Assembly (NCBI GenBank): GCA_015492245.1
Contig: WGFM01000016.1
Location: forward strand, 1-62,248
Direction: 5' to 3'
DNA: 62,248 nt
Source: Deltaproteobacteria bacterium
GTDB taxonomy: Bacteria > Desulfobacterota > GWC2-55-46 > DRQE01
The notes below the pieces were generated by a model that was given only the letters and a program-made list of their open reading frames with translations, ran no database searches and was not told where the DNA came from. Position 1 is the first letter of the stretch; every line of letters begins with the position of its first letter. This document shows, piece by piece, positions 31,206-39,391 of this stretch. A program made the translations under genes and the position numbers.

Positions 31206-32774
31206 ATGTCCTATCAGGTTATAGCAAGAAAATGGAGGCCCGTAACATTCAGCGAGGTGGTGGGTCAGGCACATGTGGTAAAGACCCTTAAGAATGCCAT
31301 AGCCTCCGGCAGGCTTGCCCATGCCTACCTCTTCTCAGGCCCCCGTGGCGTGGGCAAGACCACCATGGCAAGGCTCCTTGCAAAGGCACTCAACTGCGAA
31401 AGCGGGCCCGCCCCAGAGCCCTGCAACAGGTGCAGCATATGTAAAGAGATAGGCTCTGGATATTCCACCGACGTGCTCGAGATAGATGGTGCATCTAATA
31501 CCCAGGTGGACAACATAAGAGAACTTAGAGAGAGTGTAAAATACAGCCCGGGTAGATGCAGATACAGGATATACATAATAGACGAGGTCCACATGCTCAG
31601 TGTCTCTGCCTTCAACGCACTGCTCAAGACACTGGAAGAACCACCTCCCCATGTCGTATTCATATTCGCAACCACCGAGCCACACAGGATCCCAGCCACA
31701 ATACACTCAAGATGCCAGAGGTTCGACTTCAGGCGTATACCCACAAGGGTTGTGGCAGAAAAGCTCAAGGAGATTGCCGATGCAGAGTCCATAGCCATAG
31801 AGGACGATGCCCTGTACCTCATGGCAAGAGAGTGTGAAGGAAGCCTCAGGGATGCCCAGAGCATGCTGGACCAGGTCATAGCCTTTTCTGGCGAGAGCAT
31901 AAGAAAAGAGGATGTGCGCGATGTCTTCGGGTTTATGGACAGGGCGGTGCTGGCAACTCTGCTCGAGTGTATAGTTGACAGGGATGAGGCAGGGTGCCTT
32001 AATGTGGTTGAAAAGATAAATGATTTCGGGTATGATTTAAAGAAGCTCCTGGGCGAGCTTATAGAGTATGTAAGAGACCTTGTTGTAATAAAGGTTTGTG
32101 GCGATAAAAAGATAGTAGAACTGCCAGAGAACGAGTTGGGCCACCTCAAGGGACTTTCAGAAAGGATAGAGACGAGAAGGGCAGACCTTCTCTTCTCTGT
32201 CCTCTCAAGGGGATACGAGGAGCTTGCAAGGTCTTCCACCCCGAGATTTTCTCTGGAAATGACCCTTCTGAGGGCATGCAACCTCGCAGACCTCAAAGAT
32301 GTCTCTGAGCTTCTAAGGGCAGCAAGAGAGGGTGCATGCGCCACTGAGGAAGGGGCCAGGGGAAAGAATCCACACAATCCCGTGAGGAAGGCCGCAAGTG
32401 GCACAGAGCCTCCTTCGTCTTCTGAACCAGAGGGGATAGAGGGGTTCAAAGAGTTTGTTGGCGCAAGGGACGACAGGGTTTACAATGTCCTTAAAGACGC
32501 CACAGTAGAGCTTGACGAAAGAGGGATCTCTATCTTGACGGACCCCGATGGCCATGTGATGCTGGAGGTGATGAAGAAAAAAAGAGTTGAGGAGCTTGCA
32601 AGAGAGTATTTCCAGAGGAATATAAGGATAGAGGTGATAAAAAAGGATGACCTTACAGGAGAAAGGACGGAGAAGGCCACTGCCTGTGGGCAGGAGGCAG
32701 AGGATATAAAGACAAAGGCCGTAAGGATACTGGGAGCAAAAATAATAGAGGAGAGAAGTGTAGACGATGCATAA
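31206..32774 (+). CDS. dnaX: DNA polymerase III subunits gamma and tau
   Basis: A 522-residue clamp-loader ATPase. The AAA+ module has Walker A SGPRGVGKTT (residues ~39-48), a zinc module (Cys in CNRCSICKEI), DEVHML as Walker B, and the SRCQRFDFRR sensor segment. Domain III and a C-terminal region after the linker (about 375-522) give a tau-like form. It partners with the holB product. Gene order SRP RNA-dnaX-ybaB-recR is the common bacterial arrangement. Confidence 0.97.
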   Translation: MSYQVIARKWRPVTFSEVVGQAHVVKTLKNAIASGRLAHAYLFSGPRGVGKTTMARLLAKALNCESGPAPEPCNRCSICKEIGSGYSTDVLEIDGASNTQVDNIRELRESVKYSPGRCRYRIYIIDEVHMLSVSAFNALLKTLEEPPPHVVFIFATTEPHRIPATIHSRCQRFDFRRIPTRVVAEKLKEIADAESIAIEDDALYLMARECEGSLRDAQSMLDQVIAFSGESIRKEDVRDVFGFMDRAVLATLLECIVDRDEAGCLNVVEKINDFGYDLKKLLGELIEYVRDLVVIKVCGDKKIVELPENELGHLKGLSERIETRRADLLFSVLSRGYEELARSSTPRFSLEMTLLRACNLADLKDVSELLRAAREGACATEEGARGKNPHNPVRKAASGTEPPSSSEPEGIEGFKEFVGARDDRVYNVLKDATVELDERGISILTDPDGHVMLEVMKKKRVEELAREYFQRNIRIEVIKKDDLTGERTEKATACGQEAEDIKTKAVRILGAKIIEERSVDDA

Positions 32775-33087
32775 GGGACTTTCGGACATAATGAAGCAGG
32801 CAAAGAAGATGCAGGAGAAGATGGAAGAGGTGCAGAAGGGGCTTGCAGAAAAATACTGCGAGGCCTCGGCAGGTGGCGGAATGGTTACGGCAAGGGTCAA
32901 TGGCAACATGCAACTTGTGTCCATAAAGATAGACCCATCGGTGGTAAACCCGGATGATGCTGAACTCCTTGAGGACCTTATAGTTGCAGCTGTTGGAGAG
33001 GCGACCAAGAGGGCCCAGGAGATGGTGGCAAAGGAGATGGGCAAGCTCACCATGGGGATCAATATCCCCGGCATCTTTGGAAAATGA
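32767..33087 (+). CDS. YbaB/EbfC-family nucleoid-associated protein
   Basis: A 106-residue DNA-binding dimer. The N-terminal MKQAKKMQEKMEEVQ helix and the central strand pattern typical of the family are present. The ATG is inside the end of dnaX (8-bp overlap) and its stop overlaps recR (ATGA), so the three are translationally coupled. It binds DNA in a curved-tweezer form and often accompanies recR. Confidence 0.95.
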   Translation: MHKGLSDIMKQAKKMQEKMEEVQKGLAEKYCEASAGGGMVTARVNGNMQLVSIKIDPSVVNPDDAELLEDLIVAAVGEATKRAQEMVAKEMGKLTMGINIPGIFGK

Positions 33088-33680
33088 ATCATATAGAGCC
33101 TATAGCAAGACTGGTAAGGGTATTTGCCTCTCTACCCGGCATAGGAGAGAAGACCGCCACAAGGCTCGCCCTTCATATACTCAATGCAAGGGATGAGTTC
33201 GTTGAAGAGTTCATACAGAGCCTTAAGGATGTCAAGACACGGGTCAGGCTCTGTGGGGAGTGTATGGGTTTTTCTCCAGAGGAAGTCTGCAGGGTGTGCA
33301 GAGACCCCTCAAGGGATGGGGCCACCATATGTGTTGTGGCAGACTACAGGGATATGCTCGCCATAGAGGAGGGTGGCATCTTCAGGGGTAGATACCACAT
33401 ACTCCACGGGCTTCTTGCCCCGCTCAAAGGGGTGGGCCCAGAGGATATAAGGATGGGCGAGCTTCTTGAAAGGGTTGATAGGGGTGCCGTAAAGGAGGTT
33501 ATAATAGCAACACCTGTGGATACAGAGGGCGAGGCAACTGCCCTTTATATTAAGAAGGTGCTCAAGGAAAGGAGTATAAGGGTTACCCGTATAGCCGTGG
33601 GTGTACCAGTTGGTGGTTACATAGAGTATATGGACCCTTCCACCCTCGGAAGGGCTATAGAAGGAAGACAGGAGGTTTGA
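33084..33680 (+). CDS. recR: Recombination protein RecR
   Basis: A 198-residue RecFOR-pathway protein. It has an N-terminal helix-hairpin-helix (FASLPGIGEKTATRLA), a zinc finger with four cysteines (LCGEC, VCRVC), and a Toprim domain (VVADYRDMLAIE, TPVDTEGEATALY) followed by a C-terminal Walker-B-like segment. Length is standard. Confidence 0.97.
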   Translation: MNHIEPIARLVRVFASLPGIGEKTATRLALHILNARDEFVEEFIQSLKDVKTRVRLCGECMGFSPEEVCRVCRDPSRDGATICVVADYRDMLAIEEGGIFRGRYHILHGLLAPLKGVGPEDIRMGELLERVDRGAVKEVIIATPVDTEGEATALYIKKVLKERSIRVTRIAVGVPVGGYIEYMDPSTLGRAIEGRQEV

Positions 33681-33689
33681 TAGCTGACT

Positions 33690-34292
33690 ATGGAAAGATA
33701 CATGGAGGTAAGATGGCACGGAAGGGCCCAACAGGGGGTGGTAACAGCGGCAAAGCTTCTTGGCGAGACAGCCCTCAGAGAAGGAAAGTTCGTGCAGGCC
33801 TTCCCTGAGTTCGGACCCGAAAGGATGGGGGCCCCGGTAAGGGCATTCAACAGGATAGCAGAGATGCCCATAAGGATACATGCGCAGGTCAAAGAGCCTG
33901 ATATTGTCATCATAATAGACCCAACCCTTATTGGCACAGAGCCAACAGGTGGTATGGAGGGTGGCGCCATCACAGATGGAACAGACGAGGACACCATATT
34001 CATCGTGAACAGCCCCCGCCAGCCAGAAGAGATTCGAGCTGAACTCGACATAGATGGAAAAGGTAGGGTCTACACCGTCGATGCCTCGCGCATATCAATG
34101 GAAGAGCTTAAAAGACACATGCCAAACACCCCTACCCTTGGTGCACTGGCAAGGGTTACAGGGCTTATATCCCTCGATTCCCTTGTGGCAAACTTCAGCG
34201 AGAACTACTCGAAGAAGTTCAGCCAGAAGGTCATAGAGGCAAACATAGATGCCATGAAAAGAGGTTTCCAGGAGGTCAGAGAAGAAGGATGA
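33690..34292 (+). CDS. porC: 2-oxoacid:ferredoxin oxidoreductase, gamma subunit
   Basis: A 200-residue gamma subunit of the POR/VOR family. It has RWHGRAQQGVVTAAKLLG near the N-terminus and FGPERMGAPVRAF, both conserved. The gene order gamma-delta-alpha-beta, with 4-bp or shorter spacings, gives a complete four-subunit enzyme that links pyruvate or a branched 2-oxoacid to CoA and ferredoxin. The substrate is uncertain; pyruvate is the commonest for this layout. A weak start site is present 15 bp after AGGAGG. Confidence 0.93.
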   Translation: MERYMEVRWHGRAQQGVVTAAKLLGETALREGKFVQAFPEFGPERMGAPVRAFNRIAEMPIRIHAQVKEPDIVIIIDPTLIGTEPTGGMEGGAITDGTDEDTIFIVNSPRQPEEIRAELDIDGKGRVYTVDASRISMEELKRHMPNTPTLGALARVTGLISLDSLVANFSENYSKKFSQKVIEANIDAMKRGFQEVREEG

Positions 34293-34567
34293 CTAAGAAG
34301 AACATAACATTTGCAGGAATAATATTCGAAGGTGGCACGGCAGACGAGTATAAGACAGGTGGGTGGCGCAAACTGAGGCCCATACTTGACAAGGACAAGT
34401 GCACGAATTGCCTTATATGCTGGGTGATGTGCCCGGATTCCGCCGTTATAGTGGAGGATGGCAAGATGGTAGGCTTTAACCTTGAACACTGCAAGGGATG
34501 TGGAATATGTGCCATGGAGTGTCCCGACAAGGTAAAGGCAATAACGATGGAAGAGGAGGAAAAATAG
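34289..34567 (+). CDS. porD: 2-oxoacid:ferredoxin oxidoreductase, delta subunit (2[4Fe-4S])
   Basis: A 92-residue ferredoxin-like subunit. Two [4Fe-4S] motifs are visible: CTNCLICWVMCP and CKGCGICAMECP. It passes electrons from the TPP site to free ferredoxin. It overlaps porC by four bases and abuts porA directly (stop at 34567, ATG at 34568). Confidence 0.95.
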   Translation: MTKKNITFAGIIFEGGTADEYKTGGWRKLRPILDKDKCTNCLICWVMCPDSAVIVEDGKMVGFNLEHCKGCGICAMECPDKVKAITMEEEEK

Positions 34568-35764
34568 ATGGCTACAGTCACAGGGACAAAGAAGGTGGTA
34601 GGGCTTACAGGCAACTCTGCCATTGCATACGCGATGAAACAGGTAGACCCTGATGTGTGCGCGGCATATCCCATAACACCATCGACAGCCATAATGGAGG
34701 AGTTTTCTGGCTACTATGCCGATGGACAGGTCTCAACAGAGCTCATAGCCGTTGAGAGCGAGCACTCTGCCATGAGCGCCTGCATAGGGGCAGCGGCAGC
34801 AGGGGCAAGGGTCATGACCGCTACAAGCTCACAGGGGCTTGCCCTCATGTGGGAAATGCTCTATGTGGCCTCTGGGCTGAGGCTCCCCATTGTTATGGCA
34901 GTTGTTAACAGGGCGCTTTCTTCACCCATAAACATACACTGTGATCACTCCGATTCAATGGGTGCAAGGGATTCGGGGTGGATACAGCTATACTCAGAAA
35001 ATGTGCAGGAGGCCTATGACAACCTCTTTCAGGCCGTGCGTATCGCAGAGGACCGAAGGGTGCTCACCCCGGTCATGGTCTGCATGGATGGATTCATAAC
35101 AAGCCATGCCATAGAGAACCTGACCATCATGGACGATGCAGAGATAAAAGAATTCATAGGTGAGCACGAATCTGCCTACTCGCTACTGGATACAGAAAAC
35201 CCCATAACAGTTGGTGCCATGACACTGCCAGATGCATACATGGATATAAAGCACCAGCAGTCGAAGGCCATGGCAGCCTCCAAGGATGTGGTGGTGGAGG
35301 TGGCAGGAGAGTTTGAACAGAGGTTCGGCAGAAGCTACGGACTCATGGAAGCCTACATGCTCGAGGATGCAGAGGTCTGTGTGGTGGTCTTGAGCTCTGC
35401 CGCAGGCACCACAAAGGTGGCAGTGGATGAGCTGAGAAGCCAGGGCAAGAAGGTGGGCCTTCTCAAGCCCCGCCTCTACAGACCATTCCCGCATGAGGAG
35501 ATAATGGAGGCACTCAGGGGTTGTAAGGCCATTTGCGTGCTCGACAGGGCAGACTCTATGAACGGCTTTGGAGGCCCACTCTTTACAGACATAAGGGCTG
35601 CACTCTACGATACACCCCAGAGGCCTGTGGTGATAAACCGTATATTCGGGCTTGGTGGAAGGGACTACACCGTAGAGGACGCCATGGAAGTATACCATGA
35701 GCTCTTAAGGATAAAAGAGACAGGCAAGGTGGAAACACTTTCAGCATATCTCGGGGAGGATTAG
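34568..35764 (+). CDS. porA: 2-oxoacid:ferredoxin oxidoreductase, alpha subunit
   Basis: A 398-residue alpha subunit. It has the YPITPSTAIMEEF motif near the N-terminus, TATSSQGLALMWEML, and the CDHSDSMGARDSGW segment, with a C-terminal beta-rich domain VLDRADSMNGFG. It forms the heterotetramer with the other three subunits. The start is directly at the porD stop. Confidence 0.95.
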   Translation: MATVTGTKKVVGLTGNSAIAYAMKQVDPDVCAAYPITPSTAIMEEFSGYYADGQVSTELIAVESEHSAMSACIGAAAAGARVMTATSSQGLALMWEMLYVASGLRLPIVMAVVNRALSSPINIHCDHSDSMGARDSGWIQLYSENVQEAYDNLFQAVRIAEDRRVLTPVMVCMDGFITSHAIENLTIMDDAEIKEFIGEHESAYSLLDTENPITVGAMTLPDAYMDIKHQQSKAMAASKDVVVEVAGEFEQRFGRSYGLMEAYMLEDAEVCVVVLSSAAGTTKVAVDELRSQGKKVGLLKPRLYRPFPHEEIMEALRGCKAICVLDRADSMNGFGGPLFTDIRAALYDTPQRPVVINRIFGLGGRDYTVEDAMEVYHELLRIKETGKVETLSAYLGED

Positions 35765-35768
35765 AAAG

Positions 35769-36704
35769 ATGGCTACACTCAAGGAACTTTCAAACATAGA
35801 GGAGCGCTTTACCGGTGGACACCGTCTCTGTGCAGGCTGCGGCATACCGCCCATAATGAGGCTCGTGTTGAGGGTGGCTGGTCCACATGTGGTTGCAACC
35901 ACTGCCACAGGATGCCTTGAGGTCGGAACCACCATATACCCCTATACATCCTGGAGGATACCCTGGATACACTCCGCCTTCGAGAACGCAGCCGCAACCA
36001 TGAGTGGTATAGAGAGTGCATACAATGTGCTCAAGAGAAAGGGCAGGGTCCCTCAGGACAGGGATATAAAGTTTCTTGCCATAGGTGGAGATGGTGGCAC
36101 CTATGATATAGGTTTTCAGGCACTGTCAGGTGTCCTTGAGAGGGGACACAACATGGTCTATATCTGCTACGACAATGGTGCATACATGAACACAGGCATA
36201 CAGCGCTCAGGTGCAACACCCTTTGGGTCTGCAACCACGACGAGTCCTGCAGGCAGTGTGCACCCGGGAAAGCAGCAGCGCCGGAAAGACCTCACCAGGA
36301 TCGTGGCTGCCCACAGGGTTCCCTATGCCGCACAGGCATCTCCACACAACTGGCGAGACCTTGAAAAGAAGGCCCGGAAGGCATTCCAGATAAAGGGGGC
36401 TTGCTTCCTCAATGTTATATCTCCATGCCCCTTAGGATGGTATACAAAACCTGAGGACTCCATTGAGGATGCAAAACTTGCCGTTGAGACATGCTACTGG
36501 CCACTTTACGAGATAGAGGATGGCCTGCTCAAGGTCAACTACAAACCGAAGGAAAAAAGGCCCATAGAAGAGTGGCTCAAGAAACAGGGCAGGTTCAAAC
36601 ACCTCTTCAGAGAAGAGAACAGACACATCATAGAAGAGCTGCAGAAAGAGGTGGACAGAGACTGGGAGACCCTTCTGTCACTCGACGGGAAGAGGCTGTT
36701 TTAG
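35769..36704 (+). CDS. porB: 2-oxoacid:ferredoxin oxidoreductase, beta (TPP) subunit
   Basis: A 311-residue TPP-binding subunit. The thiamine diphosphate motif is GGDGGTYDIGFQAL followed by YDNGAYMNTGIQRSG, and CAGCGIPPIMR opens the protein. The C-terminal ~60 residues (after CYWPLYEIEDG) are the usual beta extension. It is the last gene of the oxidoreductase cluster. The four-subunit set is complete in this window. Confidence 0.96.
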   Translation: MATLKELSNIEERFTGGHRLCAGCGIPPIMRLVLRVAGPHVVATTATGCLEVGTTIYPYTSWRIPWIHSAFENAAATMSGIESAYNVLKRKGRVPQDRDIKFLAIGGDGGTYDIGFQALSGVLERGHNMVYICYDNGAYMNTGIQRSGATPFGSATTTSPAGSVHPGKQQRRKDLTRIVAAHRVPYAAQASPHNWRDLEKKARKAFQIKGACFLNVISPCPLGWYTKPEDSIEDAKLAVETCYWPLYEIEDGLLKVNYKPKEKRPIEEWLKKQGRFKHLFREENRHIIEELQKEVDRDWETLLSLDGKRLF

Positions 36705-36777
36705 AGAAATATGGCTTTTTGTCAGGACTTCTGGTAACATATGACTTTGTCTTTTATCTCGCAAAGGGGGTTGAACC

Positions 36778-37263
36778 ATGGTGCAATCCTCTCTGGTAAT
36801 GTATGAGGATGAGTTCAGAGAGATAGAGGAGATAATATCACGGCTGGTGATGGAGGCCAACGCCAAGAGTGTCTATCTGGTGGACAAGGATGGCCAACTT
36901 ATAGCATCGAGCGGAGAGACCCATGGGATAGACTCCACCTCTCTGGCATCCCTTACTGCTGGCAATATTGCGGCAACAGGAGGGCTGGCAAAGCTCATAG
37001 GCGAGAAGGAGTTCTCCATACTATTTCACGAGGGTGAGAAGGACAACATCCACATCTCACTTGTAGGGCAGAGGGTGATTCTTGTTGTAATATTCGACGA
37101 CAGAAGCTCCTTGGGGCTCGTAAGGCTCAGGGTGAGAAAGGCCAGTGATAGGCTCAACGACTGCATACAGAGAATACTTAAGAGGATGGAAAAGGGTGCG
37201 GTAAAGGAGAACCTCTTCGAGGAAATTACAGATGAAGATATAGACAATCTCTTTGGACAGTAA
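36778..37263 (+). CDS. mglB: Roadblock/LC7-domain protein, MglB-like
   Basis: A 161-residue Roadblock/LC7 fold protein. In Myxococcus MglB is the GTPase-activating partner of MglA in polarity control. Here residues ~8-130 form the roadblock domain (VYLVDKDGQLIASSG, and DDRSSLGLVRLRVRK). It is followed 6 bp later by the GTPase gene. The AAGGGGG site is 8 bp before the ATG. Confidence 0.88.
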   Translation: MVQSSLVMYEDEFREIEEIISRLVMEANAKSVYLVDKDGQLIASSGETHGIDSTSLASLTAGNIAATGGLAKLIGEKEFSILFHEGEKDNIHISLVGQRVILVVIFDDRSSLGLVRLRVRKASDRLNDCIQRILKRMEKGAVKENLFEEITDEDIDNLFGQ

Positions 37264-37269
37264 TAAATT

Positions 37270-37857
37270 ATGTCATTTATAAACTATTCTGCACGTGAGA
37301 TAAATTGTAAGATAGTATACTATGGTCCGGGTCTTTGTGGCAAGACAACCAATCTGAAGTTCATCTATGGCAAGACGAGGCCGGAGTCCAAGGGTAAGAT
37401 GGTCTCACTTGCCACAGAGACGGAACGCACCCTCTTTTTCGACTTCCTTCCACTTGCCCTTGGCGAGATAAAGGGGTTCAGAACAAGGTTTCATCTCTAT
37501 ACCGTGCCAGGCCAGATATTCTACGATGCATCGAGAAAACTGATACTCAAGGGTGTGGATGGTATTGTGTTCGTTGCGGACTCGCAGGTGGAAAGGATGG
37601 ATGCCAACATAGAGAGCTTCGACAACATGAAGGAAAACCTCGATGAACATGGCTATAGCCTCGATAAGATCCCCTATGTTATCCAGTACAACAAGAGAGA
37701 CATCCCCGATTGTGTGCCCATAGACGAGATGCGCCGTATCATCAATGTGGACAGCGTGCCAGACTTCGAGGCAGTGGCAACAAAAGGCCTGGGAGTGTTC
37801 GACACACTGAAGGCGGTTGTAAAACTCGTCCTGGTAGAACTTAAAAAGAGTAGATGA
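37270..37857 (+). CDS. mglA: MglA-like small GTPase
   Basis: A 195-residue Ras-like GTPase. G1 is [12 protein letters not shown] (17-28), G3 is TVPGQ in place of the eukaryotic DxxGQ, and G4 is NKRD. This matches bacterial MglA. MglA switches cell polarity or motility in several groups, and its partner MglB is directly upstream. The remaining motility genes are not in the window, so the function here could be polarity, motility or another process. Confidence 0.93.
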   Translation: MSFINYSAREINCKIVYYGPGLCGKTTNLKFIYGKTRPESKGKMVSLATETERTLFFDFLPLALGEIKGFRTRFHLYTVPGQIFYDASRKLILKGVDGIVFVADSQVERMDANIESFDNMKENLDEHGYSLDKIPYVIQYNKRDIPDCVPIDEMRRIINVDSVPDFEAVATKGLGVFDTLKAVVKLVLVELKKSR

Positions 37858-37864
37858 ACAATAT

Positions 37865-38311
37865 ATGAGCATTCTGGAGAAGATAAAGAAGGACATCGTA
37901 GAGGCACAGAAGAGTGGGGACAGGTTCAGAACAGGGTGCTTGAGGTTCTTCCTTTCAGCCCTCAAGAACCGCCAGATAGAACAAAGAAGAGAGCTTACCG
38001 ACCAGGATGTGCTGGAAGTGGCACGCAGACTCGTCAGACAGAGGCGGGAATCCATAGAGGGCTTCAAAAAGGGCGGAAGAGATGACCTCGTTGAGAAAGA
38101 AGAAAAAGAGCTTGCCATACTGAAGGAGTACCTGCCAGAAGAACTTCCGGAAGAAGAGATAAGAAGGCTCGCAAAGGAGTGTATAGAAGAGGTCTCCGCA
38201 ACCTCCAGAAAGGATATGGGAAAGGTGATGAAGGCCCTCATGCCGAAGGTCAAAGGCAGGGCAGATGGAAGACTGGTGCAGAGGATGGTTACAGAACTCC
38301 TCGGAGATTGA
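37865..38311 (+). CDS. GatB/YqeY-domain protein
   Basis: A 148-residue YqeY family protein, with the two helical parts typical of it (SGDRFRTGCLRFFLSALK and GKVMKALMPKVKGRADGR). The GatB C-terminal-like domain may bind tRNA, but the role is unproven. It follows mglA by 7 bp; 110 bp then separate it from the NIF3-like gene. Confidence 0.93.
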   Translation: MSILEKIKKDIVEAQKSGDRFRTGCLRFFLSALKNRQIEQRRELTDQDVLEVARRLVRQRRESIEGFKKGGRDDLVEKEEKELAILKEYLPEELPEEEIRRLAKECIEEVSATSRKDMGKVMKALMPKVKGRADGRLVQRMVTELLGD

Positions 38312-38421
38312 ACCGCAGAGTCAGAGCCTTTTGCAGCATCGGTCAGAAGATGAGATAGTCCATATACAGTAGCTACACCGCTATTTTACCGAAAGACTGT
38401 GAACACACAGGAAAGGTTGCC

Positions 38422-39378
38422 ATGAAGATAGGGGATATTTACGAAGGTGCCATAAAACATGGCATGGCAAAAGATCCTCGTGGGAAGAAAGAGGTTGAAG
38501 AGGAACTCGAGAGGGCAAAGAAGGAGTTCCAGGGGCTGCGGGGCGAGGAGAAAGAGAGGTTCGATGTGGAGTGCCTCAAAAATCCCTATACTGATACCAG
38601 AATACTATACGGCAAGCCCGATGGGGATGTGAAAAAGGTGCTCGTCGGTATAGATATGGAGGTTGGCGAACTTCTCCTTGCCGACCGACTCAGGGAAAGG
38701 GCAGGTTGTGATCTTGTGATAGCACACCATCCTGAAGGCAGGGCCATGGCATCCCTCTACAAGGTGATGCACATGCAGGCTGGCATCCTCTCAAGACAGG
38801 GGCTGCCCATCCACATAGGCGAGGACCTGATGGATGAACGAATCAAAGAGGTGGAGCGAAGACTCATGCCCGTAAACCACACGAGGGCCGTGGATGTGGC
38901 AAGGCTTCTGGATATACCATTTATGTGCATACATACACCTGCGGACAACTGTGCCGCAACATATCTGCAGACCCTTTTCGACAGGGAAGGACCCCGCTAT
39001 GTAGCTGACATACTCGACATCCTCGACCAGATACCGGAGTACAGGGAGGCAGGCTCTGTTGCCTCGGGGCCAAAGATAATCGCAGGCTCGAAGAAGAGAA
39101 GGGCAGGAAAGGTCTTCGTGGACATGACAGGTGGAACCTCTGGCAGCAAAAAACTCTACGAGGGGCTCTCGAGGGCAGGGGTTGGAACCATAGTTGGTAT
39201 GCACATGAGTGAGGATCACCGCAAGGAGGCACAGAAGCATCACCTCAATGTGGTCATAGCAGGCCACATTGCGAGCGACAACCTCGGGATGAACCTTCTG
39301 TTCGATGCCATACTCAAAGGGGTGGAGGTTATGGAGTGCTCCGGGTTCAAAAGAGTAAAGAGAAGGGGGCACACATAG
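38422..39378 (+). CDS. NIF3-like family protein
   Basis: A 318-residue NIF3 superfamily protein, which usually binds two metal ions. The motif VIAHHPEG (about 99-106) and IAGHIASD near the C-terminus hold candidate His/Asp ligands. A ~65-residue N-terminal extension (charged, helical) precedes the NIF3 core. Biochemical role is uncertain in all bacteria. It follows the yqeY gene after 110 bp and leads into mutS2 13 bp later. Confidence 0.85.
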   Translation: MKIGDIYEGAIKHGMAKDPRGKKEVEEELERAKKEFQGLRGEEKERFDVECLKNPYTDTRILYGKPDGDVKKVLVGIDMEVGELLLADRLRERAGCDLVIAHHPEGRAMASLYKVMHMQAGILSRQGLPIHIGEDLMDERIKEVERRLMPVNHTRAVDVARLLDIPFMCIHTPADNCAATYLQTLFDREGPRYVADILDILDQIPEYREAGSVASGPKIIAGSKKRRAGKVFVDMTGGTSGSKKLYEGLSRAGVGTIVGMHMSEDHRKEAQKHHLNVVIAGHIASDNLGMNLLFDAILKGVEVMECSGFKRVKRRGHT

Positions 39379-39391
39379 TCCCTTTAATGCC

